Source: Bacillus sp. PAMC26568
Lineage (GTDB): Bacteria > Bacillota > Bacilli > Bacillales > Bacillaceae
Assembly (NCBI RefSeq): GCF_014235785.1
Contig: NZ_CP060137.1
Location: 2,914,001 to 2,978,000 of the forward strand
Length of the DNA: 64,000 bases
Direction: 5' to 3'
The translations under genes and the position numbers were made by a program. Positions 1 to 9,151 of the stretch are shown here, in pieces (within the stretch, counting starts at the first letter, position 1; every line of letters starts with the position of its first letter). Under the pieces are notes generated by a model. The model saw only the letters and a program-made list of their open reading frames with translations, was not told the origin of the DNA and ran no database searches.

Positions 1-102
1 AAAGAAGAGGGCAGAATCAGAAAATACAGATACTACAAGGATACATTTTACGACTCGAATATAATGGGTATGCAGAGAGAGGAATGGATCGCACTTTCTT
101 AA
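1..102 (+). CDS. C-terminal end of a GNAT-family N-acetyltransferase (partial)
   Basis: The window opens inside a gene: frame 1 is open from base 1 and stops at 100-102. The 33 visible residues contain YRYYKDTFYDS and MGMQREEW, the usual C-terminal signature of RimJ/RimL-type GNAT acetyltransferases, which use acetyl-CoA to acetylate amines. The acetyl-CoA-binding part lies outside the window, so the substrate cannot be judged. Confidence 0.7.
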   Translation, partial: KEEGRIRKYRYYKDTFYDSNIMGMQREEWIALS

Positions 103-224
103 AAGCTGCTTTCGCAATTCTTAGAAAGAAGCCTTCTTAAAAATATTCACCGTATGAAAACTGAGTTTTTTCTCCAAAATAGAAAAAGGATGTCAGCTTG
201 TTTATTTTGAGAGGAGGATGCATA

Positions 225-359
225 GTGGCACTTGTCGTTATTTGCAAGCATTGCAGCGGATCAGGAAAAATAAGATCAAATCCCTTGTTTCCACTATCTA
301 AAAAATGCTTACTCTGCAATGGAACTGGAAAGTATAATGAATTCACTTATAAAAATTAA
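225..359 (+). CDS. Small protein with two CxxCxGxG motifs (zinc-finger-like)
   Basis: A 44-residue protein begins at a GTG preceded by a GAGGAGG ribosome binding site at 211-217. It carries CKHCSGSGK near residues 7-15 and CLLCNGTGK near 28-36. These are two half-sites of the CxxCxGxG type that bind zinc in DnaJ and in small Bacillus proteins such as YuiA. Four cysteines could hold one zinc ion. No other domain is visible. A hairpin terminator follows directly. Gene status is supported by the Shine-Dalgarno, the motif pair and the terminator; function is unknown. Confidence 0.65.
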   Translation: MALVVICKHCSGSGKIRSNPLFPLSKKCLLCNGTGKYNEFTYKN

Positions 360-366
360 TTAATTG

Positions 367-395
367 AAAGGAAGCATACTAAATATGCTTCCTTT
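367..395. terminator. Bidirectional terminator between convergent genes
   Basis: A perfect 12-bp stem, AAAGGAAGCATA with TATGCTTCCTTT, separates the 44-aa gene (+) from the membrane protein gene (-). A/T runs on both sides would let it work in either direction. Confidence 0.7.
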
Positions 396-403
396 GCCAA
401 TTG

Positions 404-766
404 TCATTTTAAATTGGCTAAAACGTTATAAACAAAAAACAATAATCCAATAACAGTGGCGAATGATCCAATGATTGTAAGGAGCAGCAGACTGTTATTC
501 CCTGCAACAGTAAATGCCAGGCCGATCATCATCATCGGCAAACCGATATTGTGCAGCCAAAAATGCGTTTTTGCCAATAAATGATCCGTTAATTCAGGAA
601 ATAAATAATATAAAATACCTGCAATAGTAAGTGTCGTCCACCCTAATAAATTAATGTGAACATGAACCGGTGTCATCGTATAATCATGAACGATTGACAT
701 ATAAAGTCCGAGCAAAAGTCCGACAGCCAAGTAAAGAACCGATATTTTAATCAATTTTATCCCCAT
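404..766 (-). CDS. Short cytochrome c oxidase subunit I-like membrane protein
   Basis: A 120-residue protein with four predicted membrane helices (about 8-28, 40-60, 70-90, 93-115). The VHVHINLLGW segment around residues 34-43 resembles haem-binding helices of haem-copper oxidase subunit I and NnrS-like proteins, where paired histidines ligate haem. It is far too short for a full oxidase subunit I (about 500 residues or more), so it is a stand-alone member of the short family often annotated cytochrome-c oxidase in Bacillaceae. The start has a good GGGAGG site. No partner oxidase genes lie nearby, so a haem-binding or sensing role is inference. Confidence 0.6.
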   Translation of the reverse strand: MGIKLIKISVLYLAVGLLLGLYMSIVHDYTMTPVHVHINLLGWTTLTIAGILYYLFPELTDHLLAKTHFWLHNIGLPMMMIGLAFTVAGNNSLLLLTIIGSFATVIGLLFFVYNVLANLK

Positions 767-903
767 TAAGAAACCTCCCTACATGAAAATTGATTGAGTT
801 ACATATTAATGTACGCTCTCATGTAGTTCTTTTAGAATATGTCCTAAAAAAGGTTAGATCCTCTCCCTTACTTTTGTCGTTCCTTTCAAGAAAAAGACCA
901 TAA

Positions 904-929
904 GAAAAAGCACCCTTATTCAGGTGCTT
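904..929 (-). terminator. Terminator of the nucleoside transporter gene
   Basis: On the minus strand AAGCACC and GGTGCTT form a stem followed by a T-run, immediately after the stop codon at 938. Confidence 0.65.
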
Positions 930-937
930 CCACTTCA

Positions 938-2131
938 TTATATAAACATTCCCACTAATACAGCTGTTATAAAACTGGCTAAAGTTCCGCCAACAATTGC
1001 TTTTAACCCAAGTTTGGAAACAAGAGAACGTTTTGTTGGCTCGAGTGATCCTAAACCAACAATTAATTGGCCAATTGAAGACAGGTTTGCAAAGTTACAG
1101 AGTGCAATCGATAAAATAGCCACTGTTTTAGGAGATAGCTCATCAATCATTTTGCTTAAGTCAAGATAGGCAACAAATTCGTTTACCGATAATTTGGTCC
1201 CGATAATCGAAGCTGCTCTGAAAGCATCTTCAATTGGTATGCCAATCATGATGGCAAATGGATAAAACACATATCCGAAAATCGTTGATAGGTCCGTTCC
1301 AATCAACCCGAGACCGCCATTAATAAGAGCAAGTATGCTGATAAAAGCAATCAGCAAACCGCCGATGTTTAGAGCAAGAGTCACACCGCTTACGGCTCCT
1401 TCAGCAATCGCTTCAAATACATTAGCATGCTTCGTTTTTTCCATTGCAACATCATCATTTGTTTTTGAAACCTCTGTTTCAGGCTCCAGAAGCTTTGCAA
1501 TAATCAAGGATACAAATGGGACACTAAAAACCGAGATGAGCAGATACTTCATGTCAATTCCCATTAACGAGTAACCGACAAGTATTGCACCGCTGGCTGA
1601 AGCTGTTCCTCCAACCATGACGGCAAATAGTTCAGACCTCGTTAAATCTTTCAGGTATGGACGCACGAGCAAAGGAGCTTCAACTAATCCTAAAAATGAA
1701 TTGCCGACAGCACTGAACGTTTCAACTTTTGTTGTGCCTAATAGTTTGCCAATGGATAATCCAATGATTCTAACGACGAATGGAATAATTCTTAAATAAT
1801 ATAGAGCTGAAATAAGTGCAGATATAAAAATAATGACAGCAAGGACATTTATTGCAAAAACAAAGGTAATATTCGATCCTTCTTCATAAAAACCGCCAAA
1901 AACAAATTCAATTCCTTCGCTGCTGAAATCAATAATTTTTTGTACAGCAAATGCTGCTTTCTCAAGAATGATTTCTCCGGCTTTGACTTTCATTACGAAT
2001 AAAATCAAGGCACCTTCAAGCAATAAACCAATTCCAATCGTTTTCCAAGGAATGCTTTTGCGATTGCTGCTCAGGAGCCAGCCAAGAAATAAAATTCCGG
2101 CAAGTGATAAAATTCCATAGAAAATATTCAA
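938..2131 (-). CDS. nupG: Concentrative nucleoside transporter, probably purine nucleosides (NupG type)
   Basis: A 397-residue integral membrane protein of the CNT/NupC family, usual length. It has about ten hydrophobic helices, and the central region shows the family core (FSAVGNSFLGLVEAPLLVRPYL, then GGTASASGAILVGY). CNT proteins import nucleosides with a cation. The decisive hint on substrate is upstream: a guanine-type purine riboswitch and terminator precede the gene on the same strand, as for B. subtilis nupG (yxjA), a guanosine/inosine importer. Low guanine or hypoxanthine would let transcription continue. Start ATG at 2131. NupC-type pyrimidine specificity is not excluded by the protein alone. 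Confidence 0.85.
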   Translation of the reverse strand: MNIFYGILSLAGILFLGWLLSSNRKSIPWKTIGIGLLLEGALILFVMKVKAGEIILEKAAFAVQKIIDFSSEGIEFVFGGFYEEGSNITFVFAINVLAVIIFISALISALYYLRIIPFVVRIIGLSIGKLLGTTKVETFSAVGNSFLGLVEAPLLVRPYLKDLTRSELFAVMVGGTASASGAILVGYSLMGIDMKYLLISVFSVPFVSLIIAKLLEPETEVSKTNDDVAMEKTKHANVFEAIAEGAVSGVTLALNIGGLLIAFISILALINGGLGLIGTDLSTIFGYVFYPFAIMIGIPIEDAFRAASIIGTKLSVNEFVAYLDLSKMIDELSPKTVAILSIALCNFANLSSIGQLIVGLGSLEPTKRSLVSKLGLKAIVGGTLASFITAVLVGMFI

Positions 2132-2216
2132 TCTAATTCCCCCATCATTTCAAGTCTTGTTCAGCCGTTTCCCTCACATAATCAGATGTGGTCTGAAGTC
2201 AGACAACTAAAAATGA

Positions 2217-2268
2217 TAAAAAAAGAGACCATGTTCAAACTTATAAAGAAAGCTTGAACAATGGACTC
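2217..2268 (-). terminator. Riboswitch-controlled intrinsic terminator
   Basis: On the minus strand a long stem (GTCCATTGTTCAA against TTGAACATGGTC) is followed by seven T residues. It lies between the purine aptamer and nupG and is the natural OFF-state terminator of the riboswitch. Confidence 0.8.
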
Positions 2269-2293
2269 GTTTCAGACAACCTGTTCGTACCTT

Positions 2294-2362
2294 CCTCATA
2301 GTCCGGCACTTTAAGGCTGCCAGGTAGAAACTTATGGACCATATCTCCATGATTATATAAGG
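2294..2362 (-). promoter_or_regulatory. Guanine-sensing purine riboswitch aptamer
   Basis: The minus strand has the purine-riboswitch core: TATAATC at the 5' side, GATATGG, GTTTCTACC, and CCGGACTATGAGG at the 3' side. P1 is closed by CCTTATA pairing with TATGAGG. The nucleotide that discriminates ligand sits in GACTAT and is C, as in the xpt guanine aptamer (adenine aptamers have GATTAT). It is followed by a terminator and nupG, so guanine or hypoxanthine should switch the transporter off. Confidence 0.92.
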
Positions 2363-2462
2363 AAAACGTATGAAGTTATCTTCGTATTGTACAGCGCCGA
2401 GTGTGCTTAATCAATCCTTTTTATCATTATCAAACTAGCAAATGTATTGTTTACTTTCTGAA

Positions 2463-3791
2463 TCATCTATAAATATTAGCGCCTCGTTCAGTCAGCCATA
2501 GTGTAATCCCAATTTTTTGGCAGATCGTTACATAATGCATCAGGGTTAATAGAACAATGCCTGTATTCATTCCAAGAATGATCCCAACCATATTGAATGA
2601 TGATTGAGAACCAAGCAGAAACATCATGGCAAATGAAACGACATGTGACCAAACAGTATGAAAAAAAGCTTCTTTTACAAGCCCCAGCCCAATTAAATAA
2701 GCCTGCATCGGTATCACAAAAAAATGAAACAAAAAGTATGGCCATAGCAGCTTTAAATAAAAGGCAGCCTGATCTGAAGAAAAAAACAGCGATGTCAGCG
2801 GTTCAGCAAAGAGATAAATAATAAATACTGCAGGCACCCCGTAAAGCATTGTAAATGACATTGATTGCTGCAGCAGCACACGAAGTGATTTTAAATCCTG
2901 TTTCGCATAAGAATCAGATACGTTCGGGATCAGCATAATCATCAAGGAATGTGCGATAAAGGCAGGAAAGAAGCCGATCGTCATGGCTACACCTGTCAGC
3001 ATTCCGAAATGCTCAGTTGCTGCAACTGTTCCAAATCCTGCGGCTATCAGTGCTGTCTGAATTAAAAAAGGCTGTATCGCATTTGTGATCGCATGAAAAA
3101 TGCGAAGGCCTGTTGTCGGCAATGATACAGCAAGCAGCTTTTCCCGTGCGTATTTGCCCGTTGTAAAGGTATTGTTCTCATACTTAAGAGCGTGCATATG
3201 TATCATAAATATGCTGATTAAATAAACAAAGACAATCAGTTCACTTCCAATAAATGCGCACAATGCAATCAGAAGTGCGTTTTGATCAAATTGAAAAACG
3301 GTAAAGATGAGAATAAGCACTCCAAATTGAACGGCTTTTCTCAAAAAATTTGAAAATGCAATTTTTCCCATTTGCTGAACACCCATAAAGTAGCCTCTTG
3401 CAATTGAAGAGAATGAGGCGATTGGGATTAAGCCGATGATCAGCCATTTGATAACAGGATGAAAACCATCTAATAGAGAAGATGCTGAAAATAAAATAAT
3501 TGAAGCGATTAAAACGAAAAAAGTAACAAACGTTGTCATCTTCAGGGCATGGCGCAGCATGCTGTAATGCAGAACCCTCTTATTTTCAGCAATATATTTC
3601 GAAATGGAAATCGGCAATTCTAAGCTTGCCAGTACAGCCACTAAAAAAATGACCGGCAATATGGACATGTATCTGCCCATTCCTTCTTCTCCAAGCTCTC
3701 GCGCTAAGATCATATTCACAAAAAATTCAATGCATTCACTAAAAAAAGCGGCCACGATTAATAATAAGGTTCCTTTAAAAAAGGAATTCAT
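2463..3791 (-). CDS. ykvU: YkvU-like membrane flippase of the SpoVB/polysaccharide exporter family
   Basis: A 442-residue protein with 12 or more predicted membrane helices and the opening LVAAFFSECIEFFVNMILARELG typical of MATE/MOP-superfamily polysaccharide and lipid flippases. It is shorter than SpoVB (about 518 residues) but close to B. subtilis YkvU (about 445), a sporulation-associated membrane protein. The nearby ykvT and ykvS orthologues support this identity, although a ger operon now lies between ykvU and ykvT. The start ATG has AAGGAG about nine bases upstream. The transported molecule is unknown. Confidence 0.7.
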   Translation of the reverse strand: MNSFFKGTLLLIVAAFFSECIEFFVNMILARELGEEGMGRYMSILPVIFLVAVLASLELPISISKYIAENKRVLHYSMLRHALKMTTFVTFFVLIASIILFSASSLLDGFHPVIKWLIIGLIPIASFSSIARGYFMGVQQMGKIAFSNFLRKAVQFGVLILIFTVFQFDQNALLIALCAFIGSELIVFVYLISIFMIHMHALKYENNTFTTGKYAREKLLAVSLPTTGLRIFHAITNAIQPFLIQTALIAAGFGTVAATEHFGMLTGVAMTIGFFPAFIAHSLMIMLIPNVSDSYAKQDLKSLRVLLQQSMSFTMLYGVPAVFIIYLFAEPLTSLFFSSDQAAFYLKLLWPYFLFHFFVIPMQAYLIGLGLVKEAFFHTVWSHVVSFAMMFLLGSQSSFNMVGIILGMNTGIVLLTLMHYVTICQKIGITLWLTERGANIYR

Positions 3792-3918
3792 GCTGTCTCA
3801 CTCCTTGGGGAAGAACTTTCTATAAAGGTATGAGACAAGTCGTATAATTATTTTGATTATGGAAAAAAAAGAAGATGCCTTTAATCATTCTGCACCTTGA
3901 AAAGCCTGCAGGATCTCT

Positions 3919-4989
3919 CTACTCAATCACACCTGTTTCATTAATTTCAACCTCAGGAATAATGTCCACTGACAAATTAGGATATGTCTCATCCCAATCT
4001 TTTTTACTAAAGCCCCTAATACGACTTTCCATAATATCTTCTAATCCCAAAGGATCTATATCAAGCTCCTTGAATTGCTCAATCATCTGTTTAGACTCAT
4101 TTACAATCACTTTTTCAAATGCTTTTTCCATTTCCTTCTTGATTTTCGGTGTAATGATTTTCCCAGTATACTGTTGAACGAAGCCGCTTAGTTTCACTTT
4201 AATCTTTAGCTTTGTCGGATCCTTCTTATTCACTTCAATTTTCCGATTAGAGGTTATGGTTTTTATCGCTACTTGTTCATTCTCCGGCAGCTTAAGAGAA
4301 TAGGTGCCTTCTGTATATTTATCAGAAATAAGCTTAAAAAAAATCAGTTTGTCATTTCCGATCTCACTGACCATCCGGTCACCTTTAAATAGAGCTAAAC
4401 CATCGATCTCTATTATGTTCGATTTATCCTTTTTCAAAATCGGCAAATACGGATCGCTGTCTTTCGCATACAAATCATATAGAAAAATATGAAGATTGGT
4501 TTGAGGGATATCCGCGCTCTCAATGTTATGCTTGATTAAATTTGATATATATGCAGCTGTTCCCCTATACCCATATTGCCCCTGCAAGATGGTATTGGCA
4601 CTTTCTCTGCCAACTGTTAAGTAAATTCTCTCCCCAACGCTTGCATCCCTCTGCAGCGTATCCACTAAACTCGTAAGTCCTTTTTTAGCAATTTCCTCTG
4701 AATAGACAGCAACTGAAATTTTCCCTAATACAAGCGGGTCAGATGCTTTTCGCTGTAAACGTGTTAATATGTCTTTGCTTACCTCAGAAGGGGAGGATGC
4801 TTCTATGATCTCACTTTCTACCGGAGCATCTTGCTTATATACTGGTATAACTACTGTTCCTTTTACTTGATCTGAGTTTTCCATATCGTAGCCAATTACA
4901 GTAACGATATTGACATCATCAAGTATTTCTTTTTCTACACAGCCAGTCAATAATAATGGGAAAAGAAAGAATATCATTTTATGTTTCAA
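3919..4989 (-). CDS. Ger(x)C family spore germination lipoprotein
   Basis: A 356-residue protein, normal for the GerAC/GerKC family. The N-terminus is a lipoprotein signal with lipobox LLLTGC, placing Cys16-17 as the lipid-anchored residue on the outer face of the spore inner membrane. The rest matches the family, including the NIVTVIGYDM start of the mature part. It is the last gene of an A-B-C germinant receptor operon and overlaps the B gene by 11 bp. C subunits work with A and B to trigger germination on sensing small nutrients. The ligand cannot be read from sequence. Confidence 0.88.
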   Translation of the reverse strand: MKHKMIFFLFPLLLTGCVEKEILDDVNIVTVIGYDMENSDQVKGTVVIPVYKQDAPVESEIIEASSPSEVSKDILTRLQRKASDPLVLGKISVAVYSEEIAKKGLTSLVDTLQRDASVGERIYLTVGRESANTILQGQYGYRGTAAYISNLIKHNIESADIPQTNLHIFLYDLYAKDSDPYLPILKKDKSNIIEIDGLALFKGDRMVSEIGNDKLIFFKLISDKYTEGTYSLKLPENEQVAIKTITSNRKIEVNKKDPTKLKIKVKLSGFVQQYTGKIITPKIKKEMEKAFEKVIVNESKQMIEQFKELDIDPLGLEDIMESRIRGFSKKDWDETYPNLSVDIIPEVEINETGVIE

Positions 4990-6079
4990 CCTTCTGACCC
5001 CCCTTCCATTTCCGATAGATCAGAGTAAGTAAGTATAATGCTGGTATATAGGCTATAAAAATAAAGAAAGCTACCTTGCCGATCAAATCATTCAATAAAT
5101 TAATCTGTTCACGGTTTTTTATGAAGTTTACCGCCCCATACGTAACAGCTAGAACAATTAAAATAGTATACTTCTGTTTGATTTTCACAAGCTGCTTCAT
5201 TCCTCTGCTTGCACACCATAGGCTTAAACAGACATTCGGCAAAATCACCAAATTCCAGTTTGCAATCCCGATATATTCAAACCTTTCAACAAATGGCATT
5301 TCGACTATTTTCCATATCGTCAGTGTTGCCCATATGTTTTTCTGAAGCTGTTCTTCACTGAAATAAACGATGCTGACCAGCATGATTATGACATACACAA
5401 CAGTTGTTAATAAAGCTCCAAAATGAGCCCATTTCCGCGATTTTAACGGATTTTTCAGAAACGGATAATACATTAACAATGCCTCAAAACCCAAAATTGA
5501 CAGCGACATTTTTTTTGTGCTTTTTAGCAGATCTGCTATGGAATGATCAAAAACGGGCAGAAGATTATTAAAATTAGAAAACTTCAACGTGAAAAAAAAC
5601 GTAAAGATCAGATAGCTTGGAAGAATAACTCCAAAAAAACTGATTCCTGTGACGACACGAAACCCTCCATTTAAAATGTAATAAACGAGAACGAGAAAAA
5701 CAAAGCTGTATAGCCATACATTTAGATCTGGAAACATCCAAACCTGAATGACCTCGATAAAAGTCCGCAGTACATTAATCGCAAGGATTATAAAATATAG
5801 GATAACAATGGCGTTCAGCAGACTTCCAATCCATTTACCAAAAAGTTTTTTGTGAATGTCTAATATGTTTCCTTCTTGATCTTTCATAATCTGATAAATT
5901 AAGAAGATTGAAATATGAACAATTACTCCGGAGGCTAATATGGCTATCCAGGCATCATGTCCAGAGTCCATTGATATAATGCGCTGAAAACCAAGTACCC
6001 CTACACCAAACTGCAGGGAGTGAATCAGAAAAAATACAAGAAACGGGGAGACTTGATATCGTTCTGCTAACTTGTTCAA
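4979..6079 (-). CDS. GerAB/GerKB-type germination permease subunit
   Basis: A 366-residue protein with about ten membrane helices, belonging to the endospore germination permease (GerAB/ArcD-like, APC superfamily) family. B subunits bind the germinant amino acid or sugar. It starts 19 bp after the A subunit stop and overlaps the C subunit, so the three are translated together. The N-terminal VSPFLVFFLIHSLQFGVGVLGF segment is typical of the first helix. Germinant identity is unknown. Confidence 0.88.
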   Translation of the reverse strand: MNKLAERYQVSPFLVFFLIHSLQFGVGVLGFQRIISMDSGHDAWIAILASGVIVHISIFLIYQIMKDQEGNILDIHKKLFGKWIGSLLNAIVILYFIILAINVLRTFIEVIQVWMFPDLNVWLYSFVFLVLVYYILNGGFRVVTGISFFGVILPSYLIFTFFFTLKFSNFNNLLPVFDHSIADLLKSTKKMSLSILGFEALLMYYPFLKNPLKSRKWAHFGALLTTVVYVIIMLVSIVYFSEEQLQKNIWATLTIWKIVEMPFVERFEYIGIANWNLVILPNVCLSLWCASRGMKQLVKIKQKYTILIVLAVTYGAVNFIKNREQINLLNDLIGKVAFFIFIAYIPALYLLTLIYRKWKGGQKVET

Positions 6080-6098
6080 CTGGACACCTCACAGACTG

Positions 6099-7595
6099 CT
6101 ATTCGTCAATGTCATGTTTCTGTTTAGCTCTTTCTGCTGAAAACTTTTCGGGTTTTTTTGTTCTTAAAGCCATTGGTCTTTTACTCAAAGTTGAAAAGGG
6201 AATACGGATAAGAGAGTCTTTCAAATCTGTGCTCCTAGGCGGATAGATCGGCTCCAAGAAAGGCCTGCCCATAGATGTAAGCCTTAAAAGGTGGGTTGCT
6301 AAAAAACAAAAACATAAAACAATGCCAAGCAGCCCATACATTTGAGCGAAGATTAAAAATGGAAAGCGAAGAAGCCTGATCGTATTACCCATTTTGTATA
6401 CAGGTGTTGTAAAAGAAGCAAGGGCCGAAAGGGCAACAATAATAAGGAGAACATTACTTGTAAGTCCAGCTTCTACCGATGCTGTCCCAATTACAATCCC
6501 CCCAACGATACCAATTGTCTGACCGACTTTGGTCGGCAATCTTGCTCCAGCTTCCCGCAGCAATTCGATCGTCAGCTCCAGAAACAGCGCCTCTAAAATA
6601 GGCGGCAGCGGAATTTCCCGCCTTGAAGTTACAAGCGTGTTCAATAAATCTCTTGGTATTAACTCGTAATGAAATGTTAACGTTGCCACGTACACAGGAG
6701 TCACTAAAATAGAAAAGGCGACGGCAAATACCCTGATAAGCCTAAAAAAGGATGACAAGACCCAATTTAAATAGTAATCTTCATATGAAGTGAAAAATTC
6801 GACTAGAGTAGTTGGACCTATCAGGACCTGTGGAGATCCATCCACCACAACAGCGACCTTTCCTTCAGAAAGGACAGCTGCCACGCGGTCGGGACGTTCA
6901 GAATCCAGGACCTGCGGAAACGGTGAATCATGATTATCTGAAATAAATTGGGCGATGTATCCGCTGTCGCCAATTTGATCAAAATGAATATCCTTTAGTC
7001 TCTGAATAAACGTATTAACATTTTCTTCATTTGCTATGTCCTCGATATAGAGAACTGCAATTTTTGTTTTGGACAAATCTCCAATTTTCAATTCTTTCAC
7101 TCTCAGCGTAGGAACTTGTATTCTTTTTCGAATAAGATTGATGTTAAATTCTATAGCTTCTACAAAAGCTTCTTTAGGGCCGACAACACTGAATTCAACT
7201 TCCGGCAGCGAGATATCCCTGCCTCTATTCAGAGTCGCCCGGATTAAAGCACACGGACTGCCATATTCAGAGAAGGAAATAATGACATAACCGTCCAGCA
7301 ATTTTTCAGAAACAATATCCGTGTCAATTGTGACAATAATATCTTCAATCGGTATAATCTCTTTCAATTGCTGATTAGTATTCCACTTTTCTCTCAGCAA
7401 TGGAGCTAAAATGCTATCATGTAAAATCTGCGGATCGATAACTGTCCGTATGTAGGATATCCAAAATTTCACTTCTTTCGCATTGTGTTCATATTGGACA
7501 AAATCGGACGATACTCTATAGCCAGTAATCACTTCAGCCATTGAACGCTTTGGTTTACCATTCTCCTTATACATGCCGTTCACTATTTTCACCAC
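6099..7595 (-). CDS. GerAA/GerKA-type germinant receptor subunit A
   Basis: A 498-residue protein of the GerA spore germination family. The N-terminal soluble half (to about 290) is followed by five or six membrane helices, including the conserved TSRREIPLPPILEALFLEL and GIVGGIVIGTASVEAGLTS segments. A subunits are essential parts of the nutrient receptor, recently viewed as ion-channel-forming. It is first in the A-B-C operon. The annotated start is a GTG without a clear Shine-Dalgarno; an ATG seven codons in is possible. No sigma-G promoter is clear-cut in the upstream 120 bp. Confidence 0.9.
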   Translation of the reverse strand: MVKIVNGMYKENGKPKRSMAEVITGYRVSSDFVQYEHNAKEVKFWISYIRTVIDPQILHDSILAPLLREKWNTNQQLKEIIPIEDIIVTIDTDIVSEKLLDGYVIISFSEYGSPCALIRATLNRGRDISLPEVEFSVVGPKEAFVEAIEFNINLIRKRIQVPTLRVKELKIGDLSKTKIAVLYIEDIANEENVNTFIQRLKDIHFDQIGDSGYIAQFISDNHDSPFPQVLDSERPDRVAAVLSEGKVAVVVDGSPQVLIGPTTLVEFFTSYEDYYLNWVLSSFFRLIRVFAVAFSILVTPVYVATLTFHYELIPRDLLNTLVTSRREIPLPPILEALFLELTIELLREAGARLPTKVGQTIGIVGGIVIGTASVEAGLTSNVLLIIVALSALASFTTPVYKMGNTIRLLRFPFLIFAQMYGLLGIVLCFCFLATHLLRLTSMGRPFLEPIYPPRSTDLKDSLIRIPFSTLSKRPMALRTKKPEKFSAERAKQKHDIDE

Positions 7596-7718
7596 GCTTA
7601 ATGCTCATACTTTCCCTTATATTTCCTTCATGGCATGTAAATTATTCAGACCATTAAAAAAAGAGATAGCTAAGCACGAGCTCGTGTTTTTGCCTTATAC
7701 AGTTAACGATCCAATGTT

Positions 7719-7752
7719 AAAAGCTCCTTCCCGAATGGAAAGGAGCTTTTTC
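7719..7752. terminator. Terminator downstream of ykvT
   Basis: AAAAGCTCCTT pairs with AAGGAGCTTTT across a 9-nt loop. The hairpin lies right after the ykvT stop and just upstream of the ger operon. Confidence 0.7.
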
Positions 7753-8343
7753 TTATTTTGCAAATGTGTGATTGCCGATGTTCATTGTTACTTCTCTTGT
7801 GAAAATCCAGTCACTCTCTGCTGTTTTAGGATTATAAAAATAAACGGAATCATTGCCCATTCCTTCGTAAGCCAATGCCTCTTGAACAGCTTCTTTTGCT
7901 TCTTCATCAGCCGGTTCGTTGATTGTTCCGTTTTGCACGGGAGAGAACGCATAAATTCCAGAAACTTTTTGATAAATAACATCTTTGATTGTATCTGGGA
8001 ATCGCTCATCTTTTACACGATTCAAAATAACGGTTGCAACGGCAACTTTGCCTGCATATGGTTCACCTTTAGCTTCAGCATGAACGATTCTTGCTAATAA
8101 ATCTTTATCTTCATCAGAAATGGATTGAGGAATCTGTAATTTTTCCCCTACATATAGTAAATGACCGCTTTTATGATTTAGGGCTTGAATATTTTTAATG
8201 GAAACACCATGTTTTTTACCGATCAGCCATAGTGTATCGCCTGATTTCACCTCGTGATTGGATGCCGCTTCTGCTTTACCAAATCCAAAGAGTGAGACTG
8301 TTAATGCAGATATAATTGCAAATGTGAATAGTGCTTTTTTCAT
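7753..8343 (-). CDS. ykvT: YkvT-like LysM + SleB-type cell wall hydrolase
   Basis: The start at 8343 follows an AGGAGG site and gives 196 residues. A signal peptide (about 1-26, ending AEA) is followed by one LysM domain (HEVKSGDTLWLIGKKHG...LQIPQ, about 30-75) and a SleB/CwlJ hydrolase_2 domain (about 80-196). That domain shows the conserved glutamate in LARIVHAEAKGEPYAGKVAVATVILNRV and ends in the expected FYNP...W segment. SleB-type enzymes are lytic transglycosylases acting on spore cortex peptidoglycan. Domain order and length match B. subtilis YkvT, and ykvS and ykvU orthologues are close by. Whether it acts in the spore or in vegetative wall turnover is unknown. Confidence 0.82.
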   Translation of the reverse strand: MKKALFTFAIISALTVSLFGFGKAEAASNHEVKSGDTLWLIGKKHGVSIKNIQALNHKSGHLLYVGEKLQIPQSISDEDKDLLARIVHAEAKGEPYAGKVAVATVILNRVKDERFPDTIKDVIYQKVSGIYAFSPVQNGTINEPADEEAKEAVQEALAYEGMGNDSVYFYNPKTAESDWIFTREVTMNIGNHTFAK

Positions 8344-8656
8344 TCGTAAACCTCCTGAAGTATAATCGGTTTCGTTTGTAAAGAAGTACAAGTAATAGCC
8401 TAACAGCTTTACCTTTCTAAATCATTGCTTAAAAATTGGAAGCTTTCCCAATTGAATATTACAAAAAATAAGTGTTTTCAGTTATTCGCATGTTGATAAC
8501 ATGTAGAAAATGAGTATTTTCTTTATAGAAACAGCACATTTCACTACTCATTCAGCATACAAATACCCTCCTTTGTCTTTTTACCAGGATTCTTTCCTTC
8601 ATTATGATAAAAGTACCGCGGAATACTAAATGGAGCGCCCCTGATTGGAATAGACA
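8344..8656. other. 313-bp intergenic region between divergent genes
   Basis: It holds the promoters of ykvT (-) and the sigma factor gene (+). I see no structured RNA or coding potential. A short imperfect inverted repeat, AATTGGAAGCTTTCCCAATT, lies near 8437-8456. Confidence 0.4.
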
Positions 8657-9151
8657 ATGGATACTGAAAAAAACTTTGAAGAACTCGCAAAGAGATACAG
8701 CAACATGATTTATTATCACATCAACAAATTAAACATCCGTCAAAATCAGGATGAGTACTATCAAATTGGTTTAATCGCTCTATGGGATGCTTCAAAAACG
8801 TACGACAATTCAAAAGGGACATTCAGCACTTATCTTTACTCATGCTTAAGAGGAAGGCTGCTCACCGCTTTGAACAAACAAATAAAATATCAAAACGATG
8901 AAGAGCTACTTGAATATGAAGAAATGGCCATAACAGAAGATCCAATGAATGAGGTTATTTTTGAGCAAATGATTTATTCATATTGTGACGTTCTTACACC
9001 GATGCAGCAAAAATGGCTGATTAGCTATTGCTTCGACCATAAAACACCGCTTGAAATTGCAGCCAGTGAGCAGGTTACGGTGGCAAGTGTAAAATCGTGG
9101 AGACGAGAAACGATTAAGAAGCTGAGAGCATATTACGAATTAAAAACTTAA
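8657..9151 (+). CDS. Small sigma-70 family RNA polymerase sigma factor
   Basis: A 164-residue protein. The N-terminal half is region 2 (YYQIGLIALWDASKTYDNSKGTFSTYLYSCLRGRLL, about 38-75), which binds core RNA polymerase and the -10 element. The C-terminal half is a region 4 helix-turn-helix (LTPMQQKWLISYCF...TPLEIAASEQVTVASVKSWRRETIKKLR, about 115-158). Length and lack of region 3 put it near the ECF or SigH-like small factors. No anti-sigma gene is adjacent. The start has only a weak ribosome binding site. Target promoters are unknown. Confidence 0.85.
   Translation: MDTEKNFEELAKRYSNMIYYHINKLNIRQNQDEYYQIGLIALWDASKTYDNSKGTFSTYLYSCLRGRLLTALNKQIKYQNDEELLEYEEMAITEDPMNEVIFEQMIYSYCDVLTPMQQKWLISYCFDHKTPLEIAASEQVTVASVKSWRRETIKKLRAYYELKT

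Noticed and set aside
7676..7687. Perfect 12-bp palindrome CACGAGCTCGTG upstream of the ger operon
   Set aside because: A short palindrome without a second copy or known binding protein; could be chance.
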